Source: Paludibacteraceae bacterium (GTDB taxonomy: Bacteria > Bacteroidota > Bacteroidia > Bacteroidales > Paludibacteraceae). From it: 64,000 bases of DNA. The stretch covers positions 1 through 64,000 of the forward strand of contig CAJOMJ010000002.1 in NCBI GenBank assembly GCA_905235505.1, read 5' to 3'. A program made the position numbers and the translations under genes. Each line of letters opens with the position of its first letter. The first letter of the stretch is position 1. Shown piece after piece: positions 43,894 to 52,953 of this stretch. The notes under the pieces are model-generated. The model was given only the letters and a program-made list of their open reading frames with translations, was not told where the DNA came from and made no database searches.

Positions 43894-45939
43894 ATGAAAG
43901 CACATAAATATATTATTGTATTGTTTGCCATGGTGACAGCATTTGCTTCCTGTCGCAAGGATGATGAGATACCTGTGGCTGTATTGTCAGTGGTTACTGA
44001 TAGTATTAACCCAAGTTATACCTCGGTTTATATAGGTTGCCATGTGGAGTGCAATGTGCCGTACAAAGATGTGAGAGTGGAGATATCTGAGAACGAGGAT
44101 TTTAATGAATCACAGCGGGTAACAATGGCATCCGATGTGAACTCTAAAGGCATATACACGGTGTCAAGCGAACAGGAAACAAAACTCAAATACAATACAC
44201 GATATTTCTATCGTTATATTGTTGAAAATGGTATGAACTCTCTTGCCACAAAGAAAGACTCATTTCATACACAGGATATATCACTTCCGGAGATAGTGCT
44301 TAATTCTGTAGAGAACATAACAGAAAACTCCGCTTCCCTATGTGCAAATCTTAAGAGTACCGGAGGCGATATTGTACATAGTTGCGGCTTCTGCTATAGC
44401 ACTGCAGCACAACCTAACATTGTTTATAACGACACTATAGAAGTAACCCCAGACCAATATAATGTTCTGCGTACAGAACTCAAAGGTCTTCAGAATGGAA
44501 CCCGATATTATATTCGAGCATTTGCTGTGAATAGCAAAGGAGCGGCATATAGTGATGTATTAGATTTTCGCACTACCTCAATAGCAGAAGTAATAACTGA
44601 AAAAATTAGCGATATTACATTAACCTCTGCTACAATCTATGGTAATGTGATTGATGACGGAGGAGCAAGTGTTACTGCCCGTGGAATATGCTATAGCACC
44701 TCTCAAAATCCTACCACTTCAAACAGCAATGTTACATCCGGTAGTGGTACAGGCTCTTTCAGATGCACTTTGAGTGGTTTGTCTGCAGGTACAACCTATT
44801 ATGTTCGTGCGTATGCGACTAATAGCAATGGAACTGCCTATAGCGGACAAAGGGCATTTACGACTGCGACAACAGTGTCAGTTCCGACTGTGACTACAGG
44901 AACTGTAAGCAGCATTACTACATCATCAGCATCAGTTTCCGGCAATGTTACGTCTGATGGTGGTGCAAGAGTGAATGCACGGGGTATATGTTATAGTACA
45001 TCTCAAAATCCTACAATATCAAACACTAAAGTCACCTCCGGCAGTGGTACTGGTTCCTTCAGTTGCAGTTTGACAGGTCTTACAGCAGGTACAACCTATT
45101 ATGTTCGTGCGTATGCGACTAATAGCGAAGGTACTGCCTACGGTGAACAACTGAGCTTCACTACATTGTCCTCGAGCAGTGGTGATGTACCTGTAGGTGC
45201 AATATCAGGTTTGTTTTCTGTGAGTTCTACCAAGCAAGTCTATTTCTCACAAGGCAACTTGCAGTATCAGGCAAGTACAAAAACATGGCGGTTTGCGGAA
45301 AATCAGTGGGATTACGTAGGCATTTCATTAGAAGGAACGGTATATCAAGACGGTGTTAAATGTGATAATCTCGAGATTTCCTCTACATATACTGGTTGGA
45401 TAGATTATTTTGGTTGGGGGACGGGTAGTAATCCAACACTGACATCTACTGATTATGCCGATTATAGTACTTTCACTGATTGGGGTGTAAATAGAATAAG
45501 CAATGGGGGCAACACTGCAAATATGTGGCGTACGTTGACTAAAGATGAATGGAGATATTTATTTAATAGAAATAGAAACCTTTGGAGTTTGGCCACAGTG
45601 AATAATGTTATGGGATGTATAGTCCTGCCTGACAATTGGTTAATTCCGGGTGGGGTTAGTTTTACTGCGCTTGGTGCCAATGATGATAGAATCAATACTT
45701 ACTCTGCTACAGATTGGGCTAAGATGGAGCAGAATGGTGCAGTATTCTTGCCTGCTGCAGGTTATCGAATTAATAAGACAACTTACAACGGTTCTAGTTG
45801 TGGCCACTATTGGGGATCTTCGCAAATCAGCTCTTATGAAGCGTGTTTTCTCGAGTTCTCTTTAGGTAATTTTGGGGTGTATAGTACTACCAGAACTGAA
45901 TATGGTCGAAGTGTGCGTCTTGTTCATGATGTAGAATAA
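43894..45939 (+). CDS. Lipoprotein with Fn3-like repeats and FISUMP-like C-terminal domain
   Basis: 681 residues from the ATG at 43894 (MKAHKYIIVLFAMVTAFASC, lipobox FASC). After an N-terminal beta domain there are three fibronectin-III-like repeats. Repeats two and three are nearly identical in stretches such as AGTTYYVRAYATNS and GTGSF.C.L.GL, with the form ARGICYSTSQNPT..N..VTSGSG. They are exactly 300 bp apart and share a 42-base identical stretch (44785-44826 and 45085-45126). The C-terminal ~250 residues are the same domain as in the lipoproteins at 19022 and 25665: QVYFSQGNLQYQAST, WRFAENQWDYVG, GWIDYFGWGTGSNP, TFTDWGVNRISNGG, WRTLTKDEWRYL, LPDNWLIPGGVSFTALG, MEQNGAVFLPAAGYR and SVRLVHDVE. 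Surface-exposed binding protein by inference; ligand unknown. Confidence 0.8.
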   Translation: MKAHKYIIVLFAMVTAFASCRKDDEIPVAVLSVVTDSINPSYTSVYIGCHVECNVPYKDVRVEISENEDFNESQRVTMASDVNSKGIYTVSSEQETKLKYNTRYFYRYIVENGMNSLATKKDSFHTQDISLPEIVLNSVENITENSASLCANLKSTGGDIVHSCGFCYSTAAQPNIVYNDTIEVTPDQYNVLRTELKGLQNGTRYYIRAFAVNSKGAAYSDVLDFRTTSIAEVITEKISDITLTSATIYGNVIDDGGASVTARGICYSTSQNPTTSNSNVTSGSGTGSFRCTLSGLSAGTTYYVRAYATNSNGTAYSGQRAFTTATTVSVPTVTTGTVSSITTSSASVSGNVTSDGGARVNARGICYSTSQNPTISNTKVTSGSGTGSFSCSLTGLTAGTTYYVRAYATNSEGTAYGEQLSFTTLSSSSGDVPVGAISGLFSVSSTKQVYFSQGNLQYQASTKTWRFAENQWDYVGISLEGTVYQDGVKCDNLEISSTYTGWIDYFGWGTGSNPTLTSTDYADYSTFTDWGVNRISNGGNTANMWRTLTKDEWRYLFNRNRNLWSLATVNNVMGCIVLPDNWLIPGGVSFTALGANDDRINTYSATDWAKMEQNGAVFLPAAGYRINKTTYNGSSCGHYWGSSQISSYEACFLEFSLGNFGVYSTTRTEYGRSVRLVHDVE

Positions 45940-45993
45940 AGAACAAAGACTTCACATGGAAGGATAATATTAATCACAACCAACTTAACAAGT

Positions 45994-46830
45994 ATGATAT
46001 ATAGATTGTACATAGAGATGATAATTATTAAATTGATTCTTGCAATTATAGCACCAGTAAGTGGGGGGCGAGATTTATTTATAGGGTTGTTTGGAGCAAT
46101 TATTGGTGCAATTGTAAGTTTTATACTCTCTTTATTGTTCTATTGTATTCAAAATAGGTTTCGTAGAAGGCAATATGCAAAGGAAGTAGATTTATTAACA
46201 ACTGCCATTCTAAAACATTCAAATGAATGTTATAACGCTATAAATACATATTGCGGAAATATAAACCAAAATCCTCATCAAGTTCAGGTGCTGCAACAGG
46301 GTATATTGTCCTCTATAAAGAGAATACAAAGATTAGATGCCACAGTCGTGTATGAGGCATTTGAGTATAAAAAGAAATCAGATGTATTCTATAGTTATCT
46401 TAACTTGATAGACCAGCTATACCAATTATATGAATCTGTGTACTATGACTATGAAAAGCATAATGACAATATTGTGCAAATGAGTAATGAATTGATTGAT
46501 ATTCAAGGCAAAATAATATATGGCATACAATCAGCACCGAATACTGAGGATACGCAGAATGTTATGGAACAGTATTCAGAAGTGTGTAAATCGTGTGGAA
46601 AGAATAGTGTTATAGATATTAAAATAATCAATGATAAGTTAATATCGCCACTACATGAGATTGTTAATAAGGATTTATCTATAAAACCATTATTCATGTA
46701 CATTGATAAAGCAGAGTATTTATATAGAACTATTTGCCAACATCAAATAAATTTTTCCAACCATCTATGTGAGAATGTTTTACCTCAGATAAATAAGACA
46801 CTGAAACAAATAAAGAAACTAACTATATGA
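45994..46830 (+). CDS. AT-rich membrane protein of unknown function (gene A of a pair)
   Basis: 278 residues, not recognised. Two N-terminal hydrophobic segments (about residues 9-22 and 27-53, LFGAIIGAIVSFILSLLFYCI) are followed by a basic stretch (RFRRRQ) and a long, mainly helical soluble region that is probably cytoplasmic. Base composition is clearly more AT-rich than neighbours, and codon choice differs (many ATA and TTA). The end overlaps the next gene by 4 bases (ATGA), so the two are a coupled pair. The arrangement of small two-helix membrane proteins with cytoplasmic helical domains in an AT-rich island suggests horizontal transfer and perhaps a defence or stress role. That is only an inference. 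The start could also be the Met at residue 9. Confidence 0.6.
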   Translation: MIYRLYIEMIIIKLILAIIAPVSGGRDLFIGLFGAIIGAIVSFILSLLFYCIQNRFRRRQYAKEVDLLTTAILKHSNECYNAINTYCGNINQNPHQVQVLQQGILSSIKRIQRLDATVVYEAFEYKKKSDVFYSYLNLIDQLYQLYESVYYDYEKHNDNIVQMSNELIDIQGKIIYGIQSAPNTEDTQNVMEQYSEVCKSCGKNSVIDIKIINDKLISPLHEIVNKDLSIKPLFMYIDKAEYLYRTICQHQINFSNHLCENVLPQINKTLKQIKKLTI

Positions 46831-47429
46831 GAAATAATTGGAGTACACAGTTGGTAGCGTCAGTCGCGATTATGTTAATATGTGCAACGGCTTTTCTTGT
46901 TGTCATTAAACTGCTTGGATTTGAGAACTTAACTATAAATGACATGATGGTGTCATTCATTGGCATTCTTGCCACTTTCGTAGTAATTAGCAATGTGGCT
47001 CAGGTGCAAGAAATAAAACATGAGAGTATTAGTGCTATGGAAAAAATACAACATAATAAAGAAGATTTGTCTAAAACTATACAAATACTATTAGAGAAGA
47101 CACCTGAATATGTTGCAGCGAAAGCACTTCTTGAAGAAATAGAGAAACCTTATGACAATAGGAATGAATGGATTTTGTCTGGCATTAAAAGCAAAGATGA
47201 AAATCGTTTAGATGAAGTTATTGTTTATGTTGATGATATTTCAGAAGATGGTACTATATCATTTCTTGATAAAAACAAAAGACCATATCAATCCACATTT
47301 TATATGGACTATTATTTATCAATAAGAGATATATGGGAATCTGCAAACTATAAAATACAAGAGCCTTCCTATAAATTTATTCTTTGTAGAATGTTAGAGT
47401 ATAAGAAAAAGAAGAAAGAGATTATATAG
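46827..47429 (+). CDS. AT-rich membrane protein of unknown function (gene B of a pair)
   Basis: 200 residues, not recognised. Two N-terminal membrane segments (LVASVAIMLICATAFLVVIKLLG and MMVSFIGILATFVVISNVA) are followed by a helical, coiled-coil-like stretch (AQVQEIKHESISAMEKIQHNKEDLSKTIQILLEK). A C-terminal region contains a small beta segment (DEVIVYVDDISEDGTISFLDKNKRPYQ) and ends in a lysine-rich tail. It shares topology with gene A and is translationally coupled to it (4-base overlap), so the two products probably work together. Low GC, unlike the flanks. Confidence 0.6.
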   Translation: MRNNWSTQLVASVAIMLICATAFLVVIKLLGFENLTINDMMVSFIGILATFVVISNVAQVQEIKHESISAMEKIQHNKEDLSKTIQILLEKTPEYVAAKALLEEIEKPYDNRNEWILSGIKSKDENRLDEVIVYVDDISEDGTISFLDKNKRPYQSTFYMDYYLSIRDIWESANYKIQEPSYKFILCRMLEYKKKKKEII

Positions 47430-47682
47430 ACCTTCTTGAGAAATATATCCTTTTGAATGATTAAATAGATGAACGTTATTATTCAAAGCGTTCTTTGACA
47501 TATTGGAATTACCGAAATGATTTATAGGTGAAGCAATTATGTGATACACAACCTTGTGTGATACAAGTTTGTGTGATTAAAAAAATTGGTGAGTATGTAT
47601 TGTATCCGGTGGAGTAACATAGTATATATCCGAAGAATTTATAGGTAATTTGGCGGTTTTAACCGAAAAATTCACCTGTAAT
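47430..47682. other. Repeat-bearing AT-rich gap upstream of the AAA_14 gene
   Basis: No gene seen. It contains three TGTGTGAT-like words (about 47539-47580), a repeated TTTATAGGT word (near 47522 and 47639), and the first copy of AATTTGGCGGTTT (about 47647). The second copy overlaps the promoter box at 47680-47692. GTTCTTTGACATATTG at about 47491 resembles sequences often seen upstream of Bacteroidetes transcription units. Confidence 0.45.
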
Positions 47683-47713
47683 TTGGCGGTTTGAAAAGAA
47701 TATACTATCTTTG
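47683..47713 (+). promoter_or_regulatory. Promoter of the AAA_14 gene
   Basis: TTG at 47683-47685, a 20-base spacer and TATCTTTG at 47706-47713. The -33 box is embedded in the second AATTTGGCGGTTT copy, suggesting an operator. Confidence 0.68.
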
Positions 47714-47736
47714 CATCACAAAAAAATTACTTGGTT

Positions 47737-48870
47737 ATGGATACAAATATACGCCGAATTTTGGCAAACAGGTTAGAGACTATATTCTCGCTAAACAAAG
47801 TGGTAGTTATACTTGGCCCGAGGCAAGTAGGAAAAACCACTTTGCTTCACCAGTTAACTGCCGGTGCAGACAATGTGTTATCATTTGATTGTGACAACTA
47901 TGACGATAGGCTCTTATTAGAGAATCGTACTAAAACTGAGTTAGCGACTTTGATAGGTAAATCTCCGGTTGTAATAATAGATGAGGCACAACGCGTGCGG
48001 AATATAGGTTTGACACTCAAAATGATAGGAGATTTACACCTCGATGCCCGCATATTGGTTACGGGTTCGTCTTCTCTGCAATTGTCTGATGATATCAATG
48101 AACCTGCAACAGGCCGTCTGCTGGAGTTCACTCTGTTTCCGTTCTCTCTGCAAGAAATCGCAGAACATACTTCATGGCGCGATGAGAAAAGACTACTACA
48201 ACAGCGTATGATATATGGTGCTTATCCTGAAGTGGTTATGAATTCGGAGCATGCCCAGTTGTTGCTACTCAATATAGTTAACAGCTATCTTTACAAAGAT
48301 ATCTTGGAATATAAAGGTATAAAAAAGCCTGATGTTTTGAGAAAACTTGTTGTAGCATTGGCTCTGCAGTTGGGTAGTGAAGTGTCATATAATGAATTAA
48401 GCAATATGCTCGGTGTGGACAAAGAAACGGTTGAAAACTATATAGACCTTTTAGAGAAATGCTTTGTGATTTTTCGCATGGATTCGTTCAGCCGTAATCT
48501 AAGAAACGAGATAAGAAAGGGGAAAAAGATATACTTTTACGATAACGGGGTCCGCAATGCCATAATAAACAATTTCGCCTCTCTTGAGATGCGCAATGAT
48601 GTGGGTGCTTTGTGGGAGAATCTAATGATGATTGAGAGAAAAAAACGCAATGCTTATTCTGCTAATTATGCAACTCAGTATTTCTGGCGCACACAAAGGC
48701 AACAAGAGATTGATATGTTGGAAGAAAAAGATGGTGTTATAACTGCTTATGAGTTTAAGTGGAAAGCAGGTAAACAGGTGTCGTTACCTCAAGTGTTTAG
48801 AGAAGCATACCCCAATACAACATTGACTACTATCACACCTGATAATTATCAGCAGTTTGTCTGTATTTGA
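47737..48870 (+). CDS. AAA_14/DUF4143 ATPase
   Basis: 377 residues from the ATG at 47737. Walker A is LGPRQVGKTTLL (near residue 30) and Walker B is VVIIDEAQRV; ILVTGSSSLQLSD is sensor 1. The C-terminal DUF4143 region follows from SYLYKDILEYKGIKKPDVLRKL. It includes a winged-helix part (VSYNELSNMLGVDKETVENYIDLLEKCFVIF) and the nuclease-like ending GALWENLMMIERKK, FWRTQRQQEIDMLEE, YEFKWKAGK. This family is common in gut Bacteroidetes in many copies; its role is undefined. The last part carries an E-x-D...E-x-K pattern like PD-(D/E)XK nucleases. Single gene with own promoter and terminator. Confidence 0.88.
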   Translation: MDTNIRRILANRLETIFSLNKVVVILGPRQVGKTTLLHQLTAGADNVLSFDCDNYDDRLLLENRTKTELATLIGKSPVVIIDEAQRVRNIGLTLKMIGDLHLDARILVTGSSSLQLSDDINEPATGRLLEFTLFPFSLQEIAEHTSWRDEKRLLQQRMIYGAYPEVVMNSEHAQLLLLNIVNSYLYKDILEYKGIKKPDVLRKLVVALALQLGSEVSYNELSNMLGVDKETVENYIDLLEKCFVIFRMDSFSRNLRNEIRKGKKIYFYDNGVRNAIINNFASLEMRNDVGALWENLMMIERKKRNAYSANYATQYFWRTQRQQEIDMLEEKDGVITAYEFKWKAGKQVSLPQVFREAYPNTTLTTITPDNYQQFVCI

Positions 48871-48911
48871 CAGTCGATATATCATAGACTGAATGTCACA
48901 GACTATTCGAT

Positions 48912-48945
48912 GCGGTAATTCCATTATGCAGAGTTACCGCTTTTT
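48912..48945 (+). terminator. Terminator after the AAA_14 gene
   Basis: A 7-bp stem (GCGGTAA 48912-48918, TTACCGC 48934-48940) followed by five T. Confidence 0.8.
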
Positions 48946-48991
48946 GTATTTTGTGGGTTAGGAAGGATAGAAACAAAAAAACAGAAAATAT

Positions 48992-50647
48992 ATGACGAAA
49001 CGAACACTACTTACAATCTGTATCGCTGCATTGGGCACAATGCTCTATGCACAATCGTCTGCCAAGTCGCAGCCGATGAATTTCAATATCAAGAAGGACT
49101 TTCTGCCGCCTATCTTGTCAGTGGTTGACACTACAATTCACTTCGTTGACAAAACGGGCAACAACGCTATTGATGCCAACGAGACTTGCTATGTGCGTTT
49201 TGAAGTTGAGAACACAGGTATGGGCGAAGCCACCGGCTGCATAGCAAGTATCACCATGAAAGGCACTACAGCAGGTTTGAAGGCGGAGCAGAAACGTCTT
49301 GAAGTTATTCCCGTAGGCGGCAGACTACGGGTTGAACTGCCTGTTATCGCAAACATGCAGACTGCCGACGGAGTTGCCACACTTACGGTGTCTGTCAATG
49401 AACCGAATGGCTTCAACATTACTCCCTTCGATCTGTCGGTACATACGCGTGCTTTTCTTGCTCCATTCGTCCATGTCGCTGACTATGCTATCGATGGTCA
49501 GTCGGTGTTGCAAAAGAACCAGCCATTCGACTTGCAGGTAGCCGTGCAGAATATCAAAGCCGGCAAGGCGGAGAACGTGAAAGTGGAGTTGGTGCATCCT
49601 CAGGGAGTATATCTGCTCTCAAACAATGATGACTTGTCCTACAGCAGTATTGACGGTGGAAAGGCTCAGATGATAACTTACAAGATGATTGTCCCGAGTG
49701 CATATCAACAGACAACTGTACCTGTTGAAATCAAGATACATGAGAAATATGGCAAGTATGCAGAAAATAAGACTATAGAACTGCCTTTGAATCAACAAAT
49801 AGCAGGACATACTATTGCTATCAACGAGAATGTGGTAGAAAACAATACCACCATCGCCCAAATTTCAATAGGCTCGGATGTGGACAAGAATATCCCTCAA
49901 GAGAAGAAGGTGAATAGCAACACCTATGTGCTGATTTTCGCCAATGAGAAATACAAGAATGTGGCAGCTGTTCCTTATGCGCTTCGCGACGGGAAGGTGT
50001 TCCGCCAGTATTGCGAACAGACTTTGGGTATTACCGTCAAAAACCATATCAAGTTCTATGAAAATGCTACATACAGCGACATCTTATCAGGCATAGAGTG
50101 GCTCAAACAGGCATTGGCAATCAACACCGATGCACGCGCTATTGTCTATTATACCGGTCATGGTGTACCTGATGAGGCAAGCAAGTCGGCATTTCTGCTG
50201 CCTACCGACGGCAACTCGTCTATTATGCGTACTGCCTACTCGGTTGAAGAGTTGTACAAAGAACTCGGGGCTACCGACCGCCCTGTGACGGTATTCCTTG
50301 ATGCCTGTTTCAGTGGTGCCAAACGTGATGGCGCCATGCTGGCAAGTGCAAAGGGTGTTGCAGTAAAAACCAAGTCAGGTGCACCGCAGGGGAAAACCGT
50401 GGTATTCTCGGCTGCTTCAGGTGAGGAAACTGCAGGCTTCTATCGTCAGCAACAACATGGTATGTTCACCTATTGGCTGCTGAAATCGCTTCAGCAGACT
50501 CATGGTGCAGTGTCTTATGACGAACTTAATTCTTATCTCCTGCGGCATGTTCGCCAAAGCAGTTTCGATGAAAATGGTAAGATGCAGACACCTACAGTGA
50601 TGTTTGGTCCCTCTGCCACTGATTGGCAGAGCTGGACTTTTAAATGA
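48992..50647 (+). CDS. Exported caspase-like (peptidase C14) protein
   Basis: 551 residues. Signal peptide MTKRTLLTICIAALGTMLYA, then two beta-sandwich domains of the CARDB/COG1361 sort (~residues 40-290, with TCYVRFEVENTGMGEATG and PFDLQVAVQNIKAGKAENV). A C-terminal caspase-fold domain runs from ~315 to 551. The catalytic dyad is visible as His390 in VYYTGHG and Cys439 in VFLDACFSG; DSCFYR-like substrate features cannot be judged. ANEKY near residue 320 and VFSAASGEETAGF after the Cys are typical of bacterial caspase-like (metacaspase/EcoGas-type) proteins. Export to the periplasm or surface is unusual compared with cytoplasmic caspases. It is the first of five genes (48992-54408) on the same strand. 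No clear promoter was found, though a TATTTTG near-match lies at about 48946. Confidence 0.88.
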   Translation: MTKRTLLTICIAALGTMLYAQSSAKSQPMNFNIKKDFLPPILSVVDTTIHFVDKTGNNAIDANETCYVRFEVENTGMGEATGCIASITMKGTTAGLKAEQKRLEVIPVGGRLRVELPVIANMQTADGVATLTVSVNEPNGFNITPFDLSVHTRAFLAPFVHVADYAIDGQSVLQKNQPFDLQVAVQNIKAGKAENVKVELVHPQGVYLLSNNDDLSYSSIDGGKAQMITYKMIVPSAYQQTTVPVEIKIHEKYGKYAENKTIELPLNQQIAGHTIAINENVVENNTTIAQISIGSDVDKNIPQEKKVNSNTYVLIFANEKYKNVAAVPYALRDGKVFRQYCEQTLGITVKNHIKFYENATYSDILSGIEWLKQALAINTDARAIVYYTGHGVPDEASKSAFLLPTDGNSSIMRTAYSVEELYKELGATDRPVTVFLDACFSGAKRDGAMLASAKGVAVKTKSGAPQGKTVVFSAASGEETAGFYRQQQHGMFTYWLLKSLQQTHGAVSYDELNSYLLRHVRQSSFDENGKMQTPTVMFGPSATDWQSWTFK

Positions 50648-50735
50648 GTTGACACACAGCTTCACTATTTGCCTGCCGGAATACCGGACCAGTCAATAGA
50701 AAATAAATAAGTTTAAGCAATATATTTATAAGCGT

Positions 50736-51343
50736 ATGAAAAGAGTTATTGTTATTTTTATATTAGGACTTATCTGTATAGGTCAGATAGATGCCTGTAT
50801 GAAGTATCCCAAAGCCATAAGAGAAGAGTGTAAAAAACTTCGGAAAGAAGGGTGGAAAACCTTTCCTGACCAAAAATCCATGGAAGAGCAGATTGAGCAA
50901 TCCTGGCTTATGGAGTACGAATATGACATATTAACCAAGGAACCCAAGTATGTTTTATGTTCTGTTCTGTAATTTCTGATACTATGCCGAATATATCTAT
51001 GGCTGAACAAACTGCTTATGAACATGCAAAATTACAATTAGTGAGGAATATTATATACTATAATGGTTCTGTAAAAACCGTGGTTGATTCGGTAAGTTTA
51101 GTTAATCGAAGGATACGCAGAGATTATTATGTGATGCCCGATGAAGAGCTGTATTTGATTAATGAATCTATAGAGGACAATGGAATAATAATTTCTTCTG
51201 AGACAAATAACGAGTCATTATCGCTAATATCACAATCTTTATCATTAAACGAATTATTCCCGGTTTTGAAATTGTATAAAGAGGTGGAAGATAAATACAT
51301 AGTTCTTGTTCGAATAGCCTGCGAAATAAATCATATATATTAA
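50736..51343 (+). pseudogene. LPP20-like exported protein broken by a 5-bp duplication
   Basis: Two frames together make one protein similar to the next gene. The first frame (50736-50972) encodes a signal-like start, then ECKKLRKEGWKTFP and WLMEYEYDILTKEPKYV. It ends early at a TAA. The second frame (to 51343) continues as SVISDTMPNISMAEQTAYEHAKLQLV and ends LVRIACEINHIY. The intact paralogue has EGYVVFP, YIMEYEY, VPKYL, YSAAQNAAVQLAL and VLVRVVYDR in the same order. At about 50957-50969 the unit TGTTC is present twice (TGTTCTGTTCTGT); removing one copy restores a single reading frame through PKYVLCSVISDT. It is either a recent inactivation or a slippage-prone switch. AT-rich relative to neighbours. 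Confidence 0.75.
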
Positions 51344-51363
51344 CAATCAAAACATTTACAATC

Positions 51364-52041
51364 ATGAAAAAAATCCTGATGGTAGCTATGGCCTTAATCG
51401 TAGCAGTGAGTGGCAGTCTGTATGCACAAGATGCCAAAGAAATCCGTAAGCAACGCAAAGAAGTGTCCCGTCTTGCCAAGAGTGAGATGAAAGAAAGAGC
51501 CTCAAAGGAAGCGCGCAAGGAGGCAAAGAAACTTGAGAAGGAAGGCTACGTGGTGTTCCCCGGTGACCTGCCATTGGCCAAACAACTTGACCGCTCTTAC
51601 ATTATGGAGTATGAGTATGTTGAGAATGCAGCAGGCAGTATCGTTCCCAAGTATCTTGTAGGCCGTGGGTTGGCAACAGGCGAGAATTATTCCGCAGCAC
51701 AGAATGCAGCCGTACAACTCGCACTGCAATATGTGGCAGGTCTGGCAGAAATCGACATTACCACTCTCACAGAGACCACTCTTGCCAACCGTGAAGAGAG
51801 CGTGGTGGCATCGGTTGCCGAAGTGGTGTCCGCAAGCAAGAATATCGTTGCCAAGAAGATAGGCGAAGTACAACCCATTGTCTCGTTGCACAAAGACGAG
51901 AAAAAGGGTGTAACAGTGCTCGTCCGCGTTGTTTATGACCGAAATACCGTCTTGAAGACCTACAAAGAGACCATTCGTGAGCAACTTGAAGCAAAGGGTG
52001 ACAAACTCCATGAGCAACTCGACGAAGTACTTGGCTTCTGA
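51364..52041 (+). CDS. LPP20-family-like exported protein
   Basis: 225 residues. Signal peptide MKKILMVAMALIVAVSGSLYA, then a charged helical stretch (KEIRKQRKEVSRLAKSEMKERASKEARKEAKKLEKEG). The domain of the LPP20/FlgT-N type that follows reads YLVGRGLATGENYSAAQNAAVQLALQYVAGL, then VSASKNIVAKKIGEVQPIVSLHKDEKKGVTVLVRVVYD. There is no lipobox, so it is probably periplasmic. The stop overlaps the next ATG by one base (TGATG), so the genes are coupled. The paralogous gene just upstream carries a frameshift. Function unknown; in this context it may be a partner or substrate of the exported caspase. Confidence 0.75.
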   Translation: MKKILMVAMALIVAVSGSLYAQDAKEIRKQRKEVSRLAKSEMKERASKEARKEAKKLEKEGYVVFPGDLPLAKQLDRSYIMEYEYVENAAGSIVPKYLVGRGLATGENYSAAQNAAVQLALQYVAGLAEIDITTLTETTLANREESVVASVAEVVSASKNIVAKKIGEVQPIVSLHKDEKKGVTVLVRVVYDRNTVLKTYKETIREQLEAKGDKLHEQLDEVLGF

Positions 52042-52946
52042 TGAAACGGCAATGTCTTATATTAGTTTTCTGTGCTGTAGTCTCCCTGGCTGCAGCACAG
52101 AAAATTGTGCCTGTAAGCGGCGAATATACATATTACGCCCCTTCTACCATCACTCTTGAGCAGGCAAAACAAGAAGCTCTGCTGCAAACACGGTTGCATG
52201 TGCTTGCTGCCAAGTTCGGCACCTCTATCAACTCCACAACCAATATACACTTGGAAAACGCCGAGCAGGACAATAGTCGCTCCCGAACAGAAGTTCATAC
52301 TCTGGCAACTCACGAGGTGAAAGGCGAGTGGATAGAGGATACGCGCGAGCCCATGCAGGAGATAAGTTACGACCGTTCAATGCGCAACACAACCATCATT
52401 CACACCACTGTTTGGGGTAAGGCCCGGGAGATAATTGCCGCCAAGGCAGATATAGCAGTGCATCTTTTGAAAGATACATTGCTTGCCGCAGAGAGCGATG
52501 TCTTTCGCGAGGGGCAACAGTTTTACCTCTCCTTGCAGTCGCCAGTCTCCGGTTTTGCGGCAGTATATCTGCTTGACAATGACGAGGAAACCGCCTATTG
52601 TCTGTTGCCTTCTGCCAATGACTATAGAGGTGCCGTCCCCATTGATGCAAACATGCAGTATATCTTCTTTTCAGAGGATTATGCAGACAACCACTATTCC
52701 GCAGAAAACAACCCTCTCGGAATAGAATATTATTTCACCACTTCCCGCTCTGTTTCTTTCAATAGCATAATGCTCGTTTTCTCACCCACTGAGTTCTTCA
52801 AAGCCAACGACCGTCAAGAACAACATGAGCAATATGTTCTCCCTCGTGAGACAACTATCGGTCAGTTCAACCGCTGGCTCATCAGTTGCAAGACCCGCGA
52901 TGTGCAGATGGTGGATAAACTGATATCCGTAAAGATAGTTAAGTAA
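52041..52946 (+). CDS. Exported LPP20-like / DUF4384-like protein
   Basis: 301 residues with a signal peptide (MKRQCLILVFCAVVSLAAA). The N-terminal part (STITLEQAKQEALLQTRLHVLAAKFGTSI, then HEVKGEWIEDTRE) has the pattern of LPP20/FlgT-N domains. The C-terminal ~150 residues (REGQQFYLSLQSPVSGFAAVYLLDNDEETAYCLLP, YIFFSEDYADNHYSAENNPLGIEYYFTTS, IMLVFSPTEF) resemble the DUF4384 sandwich domain often found beside bacterial caspases. No catalytic residues are apparent. It is coupled to the preceding gene by a one-base overlap and separated from the next by 7 bases. Confidence 0.72.
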   Translation: MKRQCLILVFCAVVSLAAAQKIVPVSGEYTYYAPSTITLEQAKQEALLQTRLHVLAAKFGTSINSTTNIHLENAEQDNSRSRTEVHTLATHEVKGEWIEDTREPMQEISYDRSMRNTTIIHTTVWGKAREIIAAKADIAVHLLKDTLLAAESDVFREGQQFYLSLQSPVSGFAAVYLLDNDEETAYCLLPSANDYRGAVPIDANMQYIFFSEDYADNHYSAENNPLGIEYYFTTSRSVSFNSIMLVFSPTEFFKANDRQEQHEQYVLPRETTIGQFNRWLISCKTRDVQMVDKLISVKIVK

Positions 52947-52953
52947 TTGTTAT

